A DNA stretch of 47,894 nucleotides from a virus. The translations under genes and the position numbers were made by a program. The stretch lies in IMG/VR virus record IMGVR_UViG_3300038629_000162, positions 1-47,894 of that record; one strand, 5' to 3'. The notes under the pieces were generated by a model, which was given only the letters and a program-made list of their open reading frames with translations, was not told where the DNA came from and did no database searches. This document shows, piece by piece, positions 20,681 to 29,710 of the stretch. The first letter of the stretch is position 1; each line of letters opens with the position of its first letter.

Positions 20681-20700
20681 GGGAGGGCTTCGGCCCTCCC
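20681..20700 (+). terminator. Hairpin with UUCG tetraloop after the capsid gene
   Basis: GGGAGGGC and GCCCTCCC form a perfect 8-bp stem closed by a C(UUCG)G tetraloop, the most stable RNA loop known. No U-tract follows. Behind the capsid gene it may end a share of transcripts or protect capsid mRNA from 3' decay, giving high capsid expression. Confidence 0.7.
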
Positions 20701-20722
20701 CGTCCAGCCTGTCGGAGGAAAC

Positions 20723-21148
20723 ATGACGCCCACAGAACAGGTGCGCTTGTACCTGAGGGATCAGGTTGAAGAGAATATCGACAACCGTTTCTCTGACGAG
20801 GACATCGGTGAGCTCATGAAGCTCAACAACGACTCCGTCTTCGGAGCGACCGCACTCGGTTGGCTCCTGAAGGCAGCGGACACCCCTGAGGGTGCGATCT
20901 CGATGTCGATCGGTAACACCTCGGAGTCATACGGTGGTCCCACAGAGCAGTACAAAGTCAGCATGGCTATGCACCAGTTCTGGAAGGGCAAGTTTCAAGA
21001 GGAACAGGGCACGGACTACGCCGCTGGTCTCTGGATGGAACTGGTGCCAGATTACGCAGAGGGAACTGGTGGCGTAGTGGCCGAGCTCATGGAGCACGAC
21101 GAGTGGCTACGAACCTACTGGACGAATACCGCAGCGTATCCCGCTTAG
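20723..21148 (+). CDS. Head-to-tail adaptor (probable)
   Basis: A 141-residue protein with GGAGGAAAC before ATG 20723. It is helical: TEQVRLYLRDQVEENIDNRF, DEDIGELMKLNNDSVFGATA, GWLLKAADTPEG, and a C-terminal helix around HQFWKGKFQEE. This helical plan with a DE-I..L..LN..SV..A..  motif resembles gp6/gp15-type adaptors that dock to the portal. Its place after the capsid gene supports that role. Assignment is by context and pattern only. Confidence 0.55.
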   Translation: MTPTEQVRLYLRDQVEENIDNRFSDEDIGELMKLNNDSVFGATALGWLLKAADTPEGAISMSIGNTSESYGGPTEQYKVSMAMHQFWKGKFQEEQGTDYAAGLWMELVPDYAEGTGGVVAELMEHDEWLRTYWTNTAAYPA

Positions 21149-21151
21149 ACT
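21146..21151 (+). promoter_or_regulatory. Possible -10 box before the giant gene
   Basis: TAGACT overlaps the upstream stop and lies 6 bases before ATG 21158, which has no ribosome-binding site. The spacing is like the leaderless starts at 11008, 14075 and 44622, but no -35 box is visible. Weak support. Confidence 0.25.
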
Positions 21152-21157
21152 GGGCTC

Positions 21158-24100
21158 ATGCCTTACCGAGCCCCCGGAACAGATGACGACAGACTCAAGT
21201 GGATTCTGCGTGAGATCCAGAAGTCACAGCAGACTCTGGACGAGTCGATCGCTGCTGCCGAGCGCCTTCCTGACCACGATCTGAGCAAGACCCAACGCCT
21301 TGCGAGGTACCGTGAGCTCAAGCGTGAGGTGGACAAGTCGTTCTTCGGTCTCGACAAGAGCGTCAGCACATGGGCTGATCGTGATGTCAGGAGCTTCTAC
21401 CAGACTGGGTGGTTCGCCGGAGCTGCTCAGGTCAACGGTGCGTCATTCGACTTCACACTTCCACACCGTGAGGCTCTCGACATCATCTCGTTCGATGCGT
21501 ACGACGATGTAGCCACGAGGCTGCAGGGCGTCCGGCAAGGATTCACGGACACCATCGACCTGCAGGAGCTCTACGAAGGTCTCTCGATCGAGGAGATCGC
21601 TGCACTGCAGGCACGCACACGATCGTCGGTCGCACAGGCGCTGCTCACTGGAGAGGCTGACCCAAAGAAGGTCGCTCGGTCGCTGACCAAGGACATCTGG
21701 GAGGACAACCCCAAGCTGCAGATCATCGATGGTGGCGGCAACCACTGGCAGATGCAGAACTACACACGCATGCTCGTTCGGACGAAGTCCGCTAACGCAT
21801 ACAATTCTGGCACTCTCAACAAGTACGCCGAAGAGGGCGTGCGCAGAGTCAAGGTATTCGATGGTGTGGAGGACGACGAGTGCGCCAAGGCCAACGGTGA
21901 GACATGGTCACTGCGCTACGCCATGAACCATCCGATCGCACACCCGAACTGCGTCCGTGCATTCGCTGCAGTCTCTGGCACAGGTGACGTGAACCGTGAC
22001 ACCGAGACCAAAGGGCTCGTGCTGTTTGACAGGGCCGAGCTCGGCATTGGAGCTCTCGCTGCACTCAGGTACTTCAACAGGACCGGCGAAGTCAACATCT
22101 CCTCAACACTCGCACGGTTGGCGTGGGAGCTCGTGGAGGTGGGCACGTTCCCGATGCCTCTGGTCGATGAGTTCATCACCGGCCTTGCGCACCTAGGGCT
22201 GAGAGAGGTTGATGGTTGGATAGAGTCGTACATCGATCCCGTTCTCTATGCCGCTGGACTCATACAGAAGATTCCGAACAGGGCAACGCTCCGTGCTATG
22301 AACAGACCAGAGCAGGTGCTGGACGCAATCGCTAAGGCAATGGTCGAGGCTAACCAAGCTGCGTTCGGGACGGACTACCATCCAGCGGTTAGACGTGTGG
22401 TCGACAACTTGGCTCGTGTCGGTGCACTGATTGAGTCCGGCGTGTGGGCAATCAAGGCCGAGACTACAAACCACGTCGGAGGGCTCAAGTGGATTGGTCC
22501 GCTGGTCACACAGGTAGTCGACATGAACCACCTCGGGCAACTCACAGCAGAGACGTTCCTCAGAGTGCGAGATGGTGAGCAGTTCACCGATGCGTTCAGA
22601 TCCGCAGACTTCCTACTCAACCAGTTTAAGGATGTGAAGCGTCTCCACCTTGCCGCATCCAACAGCACACACGACGAGCTGGTGGAGATCTTCCGAGACC
22701 TCGACAGGATCAGCCGGACTGCAGCTCTGCTGCTCGGCGACGAGATCAAACTGGCCGAGGCTCCTGAGGCGTTTGTTGACTTCCTGCAGAGATACGGTCT
22801 GTCGACCAGCGACTTGAGTGATGAGACGTTCGTTCGTCGCAGGCTGGCAGAGCTACTTAACGACGTGCGTAGGACACAGCGTCAGGTTCTCCACCAGATC
22901 GAGACGTTCGAGGGTGTGCCACGGCAGCGTCAACTCGCAATGGCGGTCTCATCAGGCAAGGACATCCCAGCACACGCCTCTGCGCTGTACGACCCTGACA
23001 ACTACACAGCCGCTGCAGACACACTGGCCGGGAACATGGTCAAGTCTGCTCCAATGTTCAACACCATCCTGTTCCGTGACTACGTTGACTTCTTTCGTCA
23101 GGTGCGCAACCATCCTGAGTCTGAGATGTACCAGTTGATTCTGGACACCCTCGATCCAGAGAGGCTCAAGTTCACACTCACGGCACAGAAATACAACCCA
23201 GCGGTTGCCTCCTACTTGACTGAGCTCACTGACGATCCAGCGTCATATTTCGATGCGTTCGTCAACCTGCTCAACGGTCTCTTCCAAGACCAGAACGGTG
23301 TGTACCGTCTCGCAGTCAGAGGAAAGAACAGCGGCGCAGAGATCGTTGACGAGATCGTTGGTGGGTGGATGGAGGACGTTCTGAAGTGGATCAGCCCAGT
23401 GAAGGTGTTCGTAGACAGCCCCGAGGTGTGGGCCAAGTTCATCGATGACAACACTGTGCCGTCTTTGATCACCAGACGACTAGCCTCGGTCTACGGCTCA
23501 GATGTGAACCCTGTGATCGTGGCGATCGGGTACAGAGATCTCGTTGACGACCTCGCACAGGGAGCAGCAGGATCGGGATCTGTCGTAGGGTATACGAACC
23601 TTGATCGCTGGCTGGTCTCTTTGTATGGAGAGGCCAACGTGGAGTTTCTCAGCACTGCGGGAGTCAACGGACAGACGTACAGTGTGTGGGATGAGGTGGC
23701 AGGGACTCAGCTCTTCATCAAGAAGCTGGCGTCGACTGCTGGTCACACTCATCCAGAGGATGCAACGCTCTCGTACATCATGACGAACTGGATGGCCGAG
23801 CAGCTCGGCACCGTGAGCGTTCCTCCTGTGAGGGTCATGTCCCTGAACCCAGACGAGGCGATCGCTGTTCTTCCCTACATCGATGACGCTGTTCCGTGGT
23901 TCCATCTCGATCCGTACACAGAGATCGAGTACATCTCTGCGAGACGTGTCTACTTCTTTGACCTCGTGTCTGGTGAGTCCGACAACCACCTCGGCAACGT
24001 CATGATGGACGCCTTTGACGACTCTGGAGAGATCATCATCGACCGTGAGATGAGCTTCGGGTTCTACACAGGAGGCAACAGATTCGACGCTGACCAGAAG

Positions 24101-27100
24101 GACGGACCAATGTATATATTGGCCGACAAGCTGGGTGAAGAGTGGTTCGTCGGAGACGACGTGGTGTCCACCATCGACCGGCCTGTGCGACTGGGGAACA
24201 TCACGCAGGCTGAGTTCGAGACCTACGCCGGAATGCCAGCCTTCGATCCAGTCCGCAAGGATCCATACGGAGGACTGACAAATGTAATCTTCGACGTGGA
24301 CGGGCACAACTTCCCGCTGGTGCTTAGGGAATCTGCCGGTCCACGTCTGGAGCTCACTGGAGATCCGAAGGACATCATGGATGTCGCCATTCCGTACGGT
24401 CGTGTCGGGTGGTACCAGCAGCTCGGCCATCAGCAGTATGCACCGTCGATCACACCCACGGACTCAGAGCTTGCTCTCGTGCAGAAGATTCTCAACCAAC
24501 CAAGACAGGAGCTCCACGACGAGCTCGTTGCCTACATCGAGGCAGCACTCGGTGACGTGTCAGACGACAGCCTCATCAAGGCCAAGATCGGAGAGATCTG
24601 GGGAGTGGCCGAGTTCCCATCTGACGTTGAGGGCGTCGGTGGAGCTGTCGACTACGCACTCAACTTCCTCAAGCTCCGTGTGTCCCGGTACGTTGACGGC
24701 GGTGTCATCAACACATCTGGAACCAAGACCAGACATGTGAACACAAACGGTGACGTGTTTACCATCGGTGAGGCCATGTCACTCACCGACATAGACGGCA
24801 ACGTGCGTGTCGGCACAGTGTTCAACATTGCGGAAGACACGCAAGGCAACACGAGGGTGCACTGGCTTGAGGGTGTCGGCCACAAGCTCGACATCAACGA
24901 CATGCCAGCGGTAGGCAGGGTCGACGTTCTCGATCCCGAGCAGCACATCGTCTACAGAAAACCAGCTCTTGAGCTGAAAGACATGGCCGATCTCGCAGAC
25001 GAGGTATCGGAGAAGATCACACACGTCTCTCAGGTTGACGTAGTCGACCTAACTCCTCTTCGCAGAGAGACCGTGAAGCTGGATGCAATCGGACTGCCGG
25101 TGGGTATCGAAGAGTCCACAGTTGTTGTGGAGTATGTGGGATCTGTGGACGACGCTGTCAGGATCGTTGACGACGCCGAGCACATAACCTCGCTGAGAGC
25201 TCAGAAGATCGCAGAGCAGTCAGCACTGCCGTACATCGAGGCCGAGCTGTCTAGAATCCCAGCGCAGTTCCGACCGAGGAGCGTCAAGGTTCACCTCAAC
25301 ATGCTTGAGACCACCGACGGCAAACCGGCGTTCGGGTACTTCGATCCAGAGACCAAGGATCTACACGTCACTCTCGCTGAGATCTTTGATCTGCCTGTTG
25401 AGGACGTGAGGGGAGTGTCAGCGTTCAGGCTCCCTGCGGGCCAGCACTCGTACGAGGCGTTCGATGACCTTGACTGGGATCCGTTTGTTCGTCTGCTCCG
25501 CCACGAGATTGGTCACTCTGTTGGAGAGACGATGCTGGATGCTCAGCGCACGGTGATACTCACAGACGTGGCACGCAAGCTCTCTGACGAGTTCCCCGAC
25601 GTGGTCACACGGGGGGATCTCAATCAGCTCGCATTGGATCTCGTTCCTCAGGACATCAACCTCGCAAAGTACGAAGATGCATTCGACGCTCTCGTGCAGA
25701 CAAGGGCTGACCTGATCGAGGATGTCATCCACACGAACAGAGTGGTCGAGGCGTCTCACCTGCTCGATGACTCAGAGAATGTACCTGAGTGGATCAGTCG
25801 GGCGTACGCAGGAGTGCAGCGTGGCGACACAGACGCCGTTGATGAGTTCGTTGCAGACGTGTTCGCAAGGGTCTCGACACGCATGGCAGACGACGCCACA
25901 GAGTTCAGGCAGGCCACTCGTGACGTGGCAGACGAGCTCGGCATAGACAAGTCCGCTGTGACCAGACTGTTCAATCCTGTCGTTGACGAACTGCCACCCA
26001 CGTTTGACATCACCAGTATCGACTTCCAACTCTGGCTGAGCGAGGCGCTCGACCCTCGTGCCCAGAAGATCATCCCCAAAGAACGAAGTGGGGTTCGTGT
26101 TCTGTGGAAGCGCATCAACATCGACGTGGAACGAGTGGTCAGAGAGCAGGCTGACGGATTCACTTTAGACCTTGATGGTGTTGCTCCAACTACAGGGTAC
26201 TCTGTCGCACTTCGACAGTTCGAGGAGATCATCCCCGCAGGAGATGACCCATCAGAGGAAGTTCTCAACGCCTTCCTTGTCAAGCACAGGAAGCTACTTG
26301 AGGAAAACCCAGAGCTCAGGTACGGCGGTTGGTTGGATGACAAAGGAGACTTCTATCTTGACATCGTTCGTTTGTTTGACGACCGCATTGACGCTGCCAA
26401 CTACGGATTCATTGAGCACCAGAAAGCAATGTTCGGGTTTGATGCCCTTGAAGAGATACCTCTCATGGACGACGCACCTGATTTCACGACGTGGATGTCA
26501 CGTCACTACCCAGATGACCCGTTCGAGGAGTACCTCGCCAAAGAGAGACGTGTGGGTGCTGTCAGAACCAAGCGCACAGTCGACACGAAAGAGGTGCTGG
26601 AAGTTCTCGCTGATGAAGAGGGCGACTACTTCCCGATCTCACTCGAAGCATTCAATGATGTACAACAGAAGAAGCTGATCGACTCGTTGGACGCCTACTA
26701 CAAAGAGGCAACCGATGCGGAGATCGAGGCGCTTGAGTCGCTGACCGTTGGCAAGCTCAGAGAGGAAGCACGCCAGCTCGGGATCAAGGGCTACTCGAAG
26801 ATGAAGAAGGCCGCACTCGTCCAAGAGATTGCGATCAAGGCAGCGAACCCAGAGAAGCTCACACCTGAGCTCATCAAGAAGAGACTCATCCATGTGCTTG
26901 ATACGTTCGAGGAGCACAACACCACGTCACCACCGGAGCGGTTGATCAACCTGTCCGACGGGCGTGAGTTCCAAGACCTCCGAGGCAAGTACAGGTTCTA
27001 CACACACTGGCGTGACGAGTTCGTGGATGTCTCTCTGGAGACCGGAGTTCCGGCACCTGCCATCATCGCTGGAGCTGCTCGGATGTCTGCTGGTCTCGAT

Positions 27101-27850
27101 GCGGACGCCAACCTATGGATCGCTCGGTTCATGGCTCAGATGGTCGCTGAGAATGGCGGCACAGGACACGTCCTGACCAGAGCTGAGGCCAAGGCGGTTC
27201 GTGAGTTCCTCGGCACGTCGCTTGAGGACAAGGGTGGGCAAGCGTATCGGTACCTGCACAAGTTCGACAAGCCAGAGAGAGCCGATGGGTTCGTGGCAAT
27301 GTCCAAGATCGTGAAGGCCAACAGATCGGTCAACCAGTATGACCCTGTCACTGGTGCGTACATCATGCACGTTCTGACGATCCTCAACTCCAAGGGGCTC
27401 GGTCGCACCGGCAAGGGCTACAGCTTCGCAACACAGTACGGCTACCCGCAGTTCCAGATTGCACTCCAGTCCATGCAGGGGAGACTCTCTATCGAACAGG
27501 TACTGGGAGACTCAAAGGTGCGATCGTTCTACAACAACATCATCGACCCAGAGAACATCGCTGGCATTGGAGACGTGACGGTCGACTTCCACATGACTGA
27601 CATGGCGCTCGACGGTATCGGTGCAGCGGGGAAGGGAAAGTACAAGGGCGACGAGCCAAGAATACTTGGAGTTGGGGCTGGACTCAGACCTATCATTGGT
27701 GATACAGTAAGGGAGCTCTTCGATGAAGGTTGGGGAGCACGAGTAGGTGCCGCAACCCCCGCAGAACTGCAAGAGATTCTGTGGGGCATGTGGCGTGACG
27801 GCAAAGAGTGGGGTCTCTGGGGAGATCTCAGGAGGATTAACAAACGATGA
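21158..27850 (+). CDS. Giant MuF-type virion protein with kinase-like and metallopeptidase domains
   Basis: A 2230-residue protein in one open frame. Residues about 100-275 match the phage Mu F head-morphogenesis domain: LVRTKSANAYNSGTLNKYAE, then DDECAKANG (C242) and HPNCVR (262-267). About 275-830 is mainly helical. About 830-1000 shows a lipid-kinase/HipA-like core: FIKKL (K855/856), DNHLGN (D942, N947) and IIIDRE (D962). About 1400-1600 holds HEIGH (1449-1453), with DEFVAD (E1563) as possible third zinc ligand. A SAP/Rho-N-like segment, LTVGKLREEARQLGIKGYSK, begins at 1862. The C-terminal part (about 1930-2230) includes DVTVDFHMTD (2139). MuF proteins are packed in the head, and some carry effectors ejected with DNA; an effector role here is inference. 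No frameshift or stop interrupts it. Confidence 0.8.
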   Translation: MPYRAPGTDDDRLKWILREIQKSQQTLDESIAAAERLPDHDLSKTQRLARYRELKREVDKSFFGLDKSVSTWADRDVRSFYQTGWFAGAAQVNGASFDFTLPHREALDIISFDAYDDVATRLQGVRQGFTDTIDLQELYEGLSIEEIAALQARTRSSVAQALLTGEADPKKVARSLTKDIWEDNPKLQIIDGGGNHWQMQNYTRMLVRTKSANAYNSGTLNKYAEEGVRRVKVFDGVEDDECAKANGETWSLRYAMNHPIAHPNCVRAFAAVSGTGDVNRDTETKGLVLFDRAELGIGALAALRYFNRTGEVNISSTLARLAWELVEVGTFPMPLVDEFITGLAHLGLREVDGWIESYIDPVLYAAGLIQKIPNRATLRAMNRPEQVLDAIAKAMVEANQAAFGTDYHPAVRRVVDNLARVGALIESGVWAIKAETTNHVGGLKWIGPLVTQVVDMNHLGQLTAETFLRVRDGEQFTDAFRSADFLLNQFKDVKRLHLAASNSTHDELVEIFRDLDRISRTAALLLGDEIKLAEAPEAFVDFLQRYGLSTSDLSDETFVRRRLAELLNDVRRTQRQVLHQIETFEGVPRQRQLAMAVSSGKDIPAHASALYDPDNYTAAADTLAGNMVKSAPMFNTILFRDYVDFFRQVRNHPESEMYQLILDTLDPERLKFTLTAQKYNPAVASYLTELTDDPASYFDAFVNLLNGLFQDQNGVYRLAVRGKNSGAEIVDEIVGGWMEDVLKWISPVKVFVDSPEVWAKFIDDNTVPSLITRRLASVYGSDVNPVIVAIGYRDLVDDLAQGAAGSGSVVGYTNLDRWLVSLYGEANVEFLSTAGVNGQTYSVWDEVAGTQLFIKKLASTAGHTHPEDATLSYIMTNWMAEQLGTVSVPPVRVMSLNPDEAIAVLPYIDDAVPWFHLDPYTEIEYISARRVYFFDLVSGESDNHLGNVMMDAFDDSGEIIIDREMSFGFYTGGNRFDADQKDGPMYILADKLGEEWFVGDDVVSTIDRPVRLGNITQAEFETYAGMPAFDPVRKDPYGGLTNVIFDVDGHNFPLVLRESAGPRLELTGDPKDIMDVAIPYGRVGWYQQLGHQQYAPSITPTDSELALVQKILNQPRQELHDELVAYIEAALGDVSDDSLIKAKIGEIWGVAEFPSDVEGVGGAVDYALNFLKLRVSRYVDGGVINTSGTKTRHVNTNGDVFTIGEAMSLTDIDGNVRVGTVFNIAEDTQGNTRVHWLEGVGHKLDINDMPAVGRVDVLDPEQHIVYRKPALELKDMADLADEVSEKITHVSQVDVVDLTPLRRETVKLDAIGLPVGIEESTVVVEYVGSVDDAVRIVDDAEHITSLRAQKIAEQSALPYIEAELSRIPAQFRPRSVKVHLNMLETTDGKPAFGYFDPETKDLHVTLAEIFDLPVEDVRGVSAFRLPAGQHSYEAFDDLDWDPFVRLLRHEIGHSVGETMLDAQRTVILTDVARKLSDEFPDVVTRGDLNQLALDLVPQDINLAKYEDAFDALVQTRADLIEDVIHTNRVVEASHLLDDSENVPEWISRAYAGVQRGDTDAVDEFVADVFARVSTRMADDATEFRQATRDVADELGIDKSAVTRLFNPVVDELPPTFDITSIDFQLWLSEALDPRAQKIIPKERSGVRVLWKRINIDVERVVREQADGFTLDLDGVAPTTGYSVALRQFEEIIPAGDDPSEEVLNAFLVKHRKLLEENPELRYGGWLDDKGDFYLDIVRLFDDRIDAANYGFIEHQKAMFGFDALEEIPLMDDAPDFTTWMSRHYPDDPFEEYLAKERRVGAVRTKRTVDTKEVLEVLADEEGDYFPISLEAFNDVQQKKLIDSLDAYYKEATDAEIEALESLTVGKLREEARQLGIKGYSKMKKAALVQEIAIKAANPEKLTPELIKKRLIHVLDTFEEHNTTSPPERLINLSDGREFQDLRGKYRFYTHWRDEFVDVSLETGVPAPAIIAGAARMSAGLDADANLWIARFMAQMVAENGGTGHVLTRAEAKAVREFLGTSLEDKGGQAYRYLHKFDKPERADGFVAMSKIVKANRSVNQYDPVTGAYIMHVLTILNSKGLGRTGKGYSFATQYGYPQFQIALQSMQGRLSIEQVLGDSKVRSFYNNIIDPENIAGIGDVTVDFHMTDMALDGIGAAGKGKYKGDEPRILGVGAGLRPIIGDTVRELFDEGWGARVGAATPAELQEILWGMWRDGKEWGLWGDLRRINKR

Positions 27851-28107
27851 CAACCAAAGACCCCGTAACAGGTAGACCACTCCACGAGTTCGTGGTGGAT
27901 CCTCTCGCTGCGCCCACCGGACTTCCCACCGAAGGTACACCGACCGATGAGCCGGGAGTCCAGCAGGCTCCACACGGCAAACCTCGGAGATCTCCTGTGC
28001 TCGTGGTCACCATCGACCCACGTCTCGACACAAAGACGGCTGCGAAGCAACTGGCGGAGGTGATCAGAGATGCCCGACTCAAACTCGATAAACGTCGACA
28101 AGGTTGA
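27847..28107 (+). CDS. Small Pro-rich protein, unknown function
   Basis: An 86-residue product from ATG 27847 (AGGAGG upstream), overlapping the giant gene's stop. The first two thirds are Pro/Thr/Gly-rich and probably disordered; the end is a basic helix (AAKQLAEVIRDARLKLDKRR). It overlaps the next gene by 38 bases. Part of the head-neck set by position. No family recognised. Confidence 0.5.
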   Translation: MTTKDPVTGRPLHEFVVDPLAAPTGLPTEGTPTDEPGVQQAPHGKPRRSPVLVVTIDPRLDTKTAAKQLAEVIRDARLKLDKRRQG

Positions 28108-28300
28108 CGTTCATTCAAGGAACGTGCGTGGCATCCGTGGGTCGGTCTTCGCCGTGGCAACACAGGCCGAGCTAGACAGCTACGTCGGCCAACTCGATGC
28201 CGCCATCCCCGAGGATCTGGCATACGACAATCTCGCTGAGACCATCGCCCGAAGAGTCGCCAGTGTGACTGGCCCGTTCAAGGATCCTGACCCAGTATGA
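28070..28300 (+). CDS. Small head-neck region protein
   Basis: A 76-residue product from ATG 28070 with GGAGGTG upstream, inside the end of the previous gene. It begins with strands (VDKVDVHSRNVRGIRGSVFA) and ends with a helix (LAYDNLAETIARRVA). It overlaps the next gene by four bases. No family recognised. Confidence 0.5.
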   Translation: MPDSNSINVDKVDVHSRNVRGIRGSVFAVATQAELDSYVGQLDAAIPEDLAYDNLAETIARRVASVTGPFKDPDPV

Positions 28301-28602
28301 AGACGCTCAGGATCTACGCAACCACGAGAGACCGTGAGATCGCCATCCAGCGGATGAACGACCGCATGGAATACCACAAGGGCGTGGACTCCAACATCCA
28401 CGGCGGAGCGAGCCCCGTTCTCTACCACTCACTGCTCAGGCCGAAGGTCATCGTCTTCCCAGACTGGTGGACTGATGCCGATCTACGAAACTACGCTGAT
28501 AGGATGTCTGTGATTGTTCTGGAGTTGGAGGACGAACAACATGACAGCATCATCGCTCAGCTTGACCGCAGATCGGTCATCGACACAACTACGCCCCGGT
28601 AG
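28297..28602 (+). CDS. Basic alpha/beta protein of the neck region
   Basis: A 101-residue product from ATG 28297 in an ATGA overlap. It opens TLRIYATTRDREIAIQRMND and has a strand-turn-helix (KVIVFPDWWTDADLRNYAD) and a final strand. It overlaps the next gene by 62 bases, where both frames are open. No family recognised. Confidence 0.5.
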   Translation: MKTLRIYATTRDREIAIQRMNDRMEYHKGVDSNIHGGASPVLYHSLLRPKVIVFPDWWTDADLRNYADRMSVIVLELEDEQHDSIIAQLDRRSVIDTTTPR

Positions 28603-28909
28603 CACCCAAGACAACTGGGGTGGAGACGAGACCGTAACCCTCTCCGTTCTGGACGACGACCTCGTTGTGAGAGTCGAATGGTCAGAAGGTAAGTCAGCAG
28701 ACTGGGACATCTGGTGCTTCGACCACACTGCCTCATTCGAGACCGGCGACATACTTCTGTTCGAGGACGCTGATCTCACACTCGCTCTCGTGGTGACACG
28801 GTTCGCATCGTTCACCACGCTCAGGCGCAAGTCGTTTCACCACTGGGAGGTTCTGTGCGAGGAGCACGAGCTCTCCGTGGCTGAGCTCAAGACGGAAGCA
28901 GGCATCTGA
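28541..28909 (+). CDS. Head closure/stopper-like protein (tentative)
   Basis: A 122-residue product. ATG 28541 is preferred over an in-frame start at 28514 because GGAGGACG lies just upstream. It is strand-rich (VTLSVLDDDLVVRVEWSEG; ETGDILLFEDADLTLALVV) and ends with HHWEVLCEEHE and a short helix. Its place directly before the gp10-like gene, plus the small beta-barrel character, fits a head-tail stopper. The start overlaps the upstream gene by 62 bases. Confidence 0.5.
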   Translation: MTASSLSLTADRSSTQLRPGSTQDNWGGDETVTLSVLDDDLVVRVEWSEGKSADWDIWCFDHTASFETGDILLFEDADLTLALVVTRFASFTTLRRKSFHHWEVLCEEHELSVAELKTEAGI

Positions 28910-29241
28910 TGGCAGAGGCAGGCGGCATCCGGTACGAGCTCCAAATTGACGACGCAGCGATCCAACGTCTCGCTGGTGGCCCAGACGTGACCAAGGCGTT
29001 GGTAAGTATCGGTCAGGTCGGGGAGAAGTCTGCCAAAGAGAACGTCCGTGTGGACACTGGCAATCTCCGTCGATCGATCACACATGAGCTCGGTCAGTAC
29101 GACCCACTCCATCGATACGTTCGTATCGGCACCAACGTGACTTACGGTCTCTTCCAAGAGATCGGCACTAGGTTCATGTCACCACAGCCGTTCCTGCGGC
29201 CAGCTATGGAAGCGATACGACGCTTCGTGAAGGCGGGATAA
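28909..29241 (+). CDS. HK97 gp10-like tail completion protein
   Basis: A 110-residue protein starting in a TGATG overlap. It carries the family's central signature: VRVDTGNLRRSI, then VTYGLFQEIGTRFMSPQPFL and RPAMEA. These match the HK97-gp10-like group, which acts at the neck between head and tail during joining. Length fits. It is followed three bases later by the tail terminator gene. Confidence 0.8.
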   Translation: MAEAGGIRYELQIDDAAIQRLAGGPDVTKALVSIGQVGEKSAKENVRVDTGNLRRSITHELGQYDPLHRYVRIGTNVTYGLFQEIGTRFMSPQPFLRPAMEAIRRFVKAG

Positions 29242-29244
29242 CAC

Positions 29245-29700
29245 ATGGTCACAAGAAGTATTCTCCCAGAGGCGAAAGAGATCCCGTCGGTAGTCGACAT
29301 GGTCGTTGATTGGATGCGTGCCGTGCCAGAGGTAGCTGCCTTGGCGCAGGGCATCAGCTCAACAATGCCAAAGAACGATGACGACAAGCTCTACCCGTGG
29401 CTCACAGTGAAGAGGATCGTGGGAGTCACCATGACCCCAGAGGCTGCGCTCGATCGTGCTCGCATGCAGTTCGATGCGTGGGGCGGAGTCAAGTCCAACG
29501 GCTCACCAGACTGGGAGCCAGCCGACGAGCTCATTCGAGCAGTGGAGCTGGAGATCCGGCGCACACTGCAGGTAAAGATTCCCGGCAAGGGTGCCCTGCG
29601 TGGCATTCAAGGTCTGGAAGGGATCCAGCAACTTGAGGATCCCGACACTGACGGCGCACGTTTCTGGATGGATTCGATCGTCGTCGCAGTACCCGAGTAA
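29245..29700 (+). CDS. Tail terminator protein (probable)
   Basis: A 151-residue protein from ATG 29245. The plan fits tail terminators (lambda gpU-like or actinophage minor neck proteins): an N-terminal helix (SVVDMVVDWMRAVPEVAAL), PWLTVKRIVG, AARMQFDAWG in the form ARMQFDAWGG, and an ELIRAVELEIRRTL helix, then strands. Proteins with xxLQ.DvWg at this place cap the tail tube. Ribosome-binding site is weak (GCGGGATAAC). Assignment is by pattern and position. Confidence 0.65.
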   Translation: MVTRSILPEAKEIPSVVDMVVDWMRAVPEVAALAQGISSTMPKNDDDKLYPWLTVKRIVGVTMTPEAALDRARMQFDAWGGVKSNGSPDWEPADELIRAVELEIRRTLQVKIPGKGALRGIQGLEGIQQLEDPDTDGARFWMDSIVVAVPE

Positions 29701-29710
29701 GGAGCCATAC

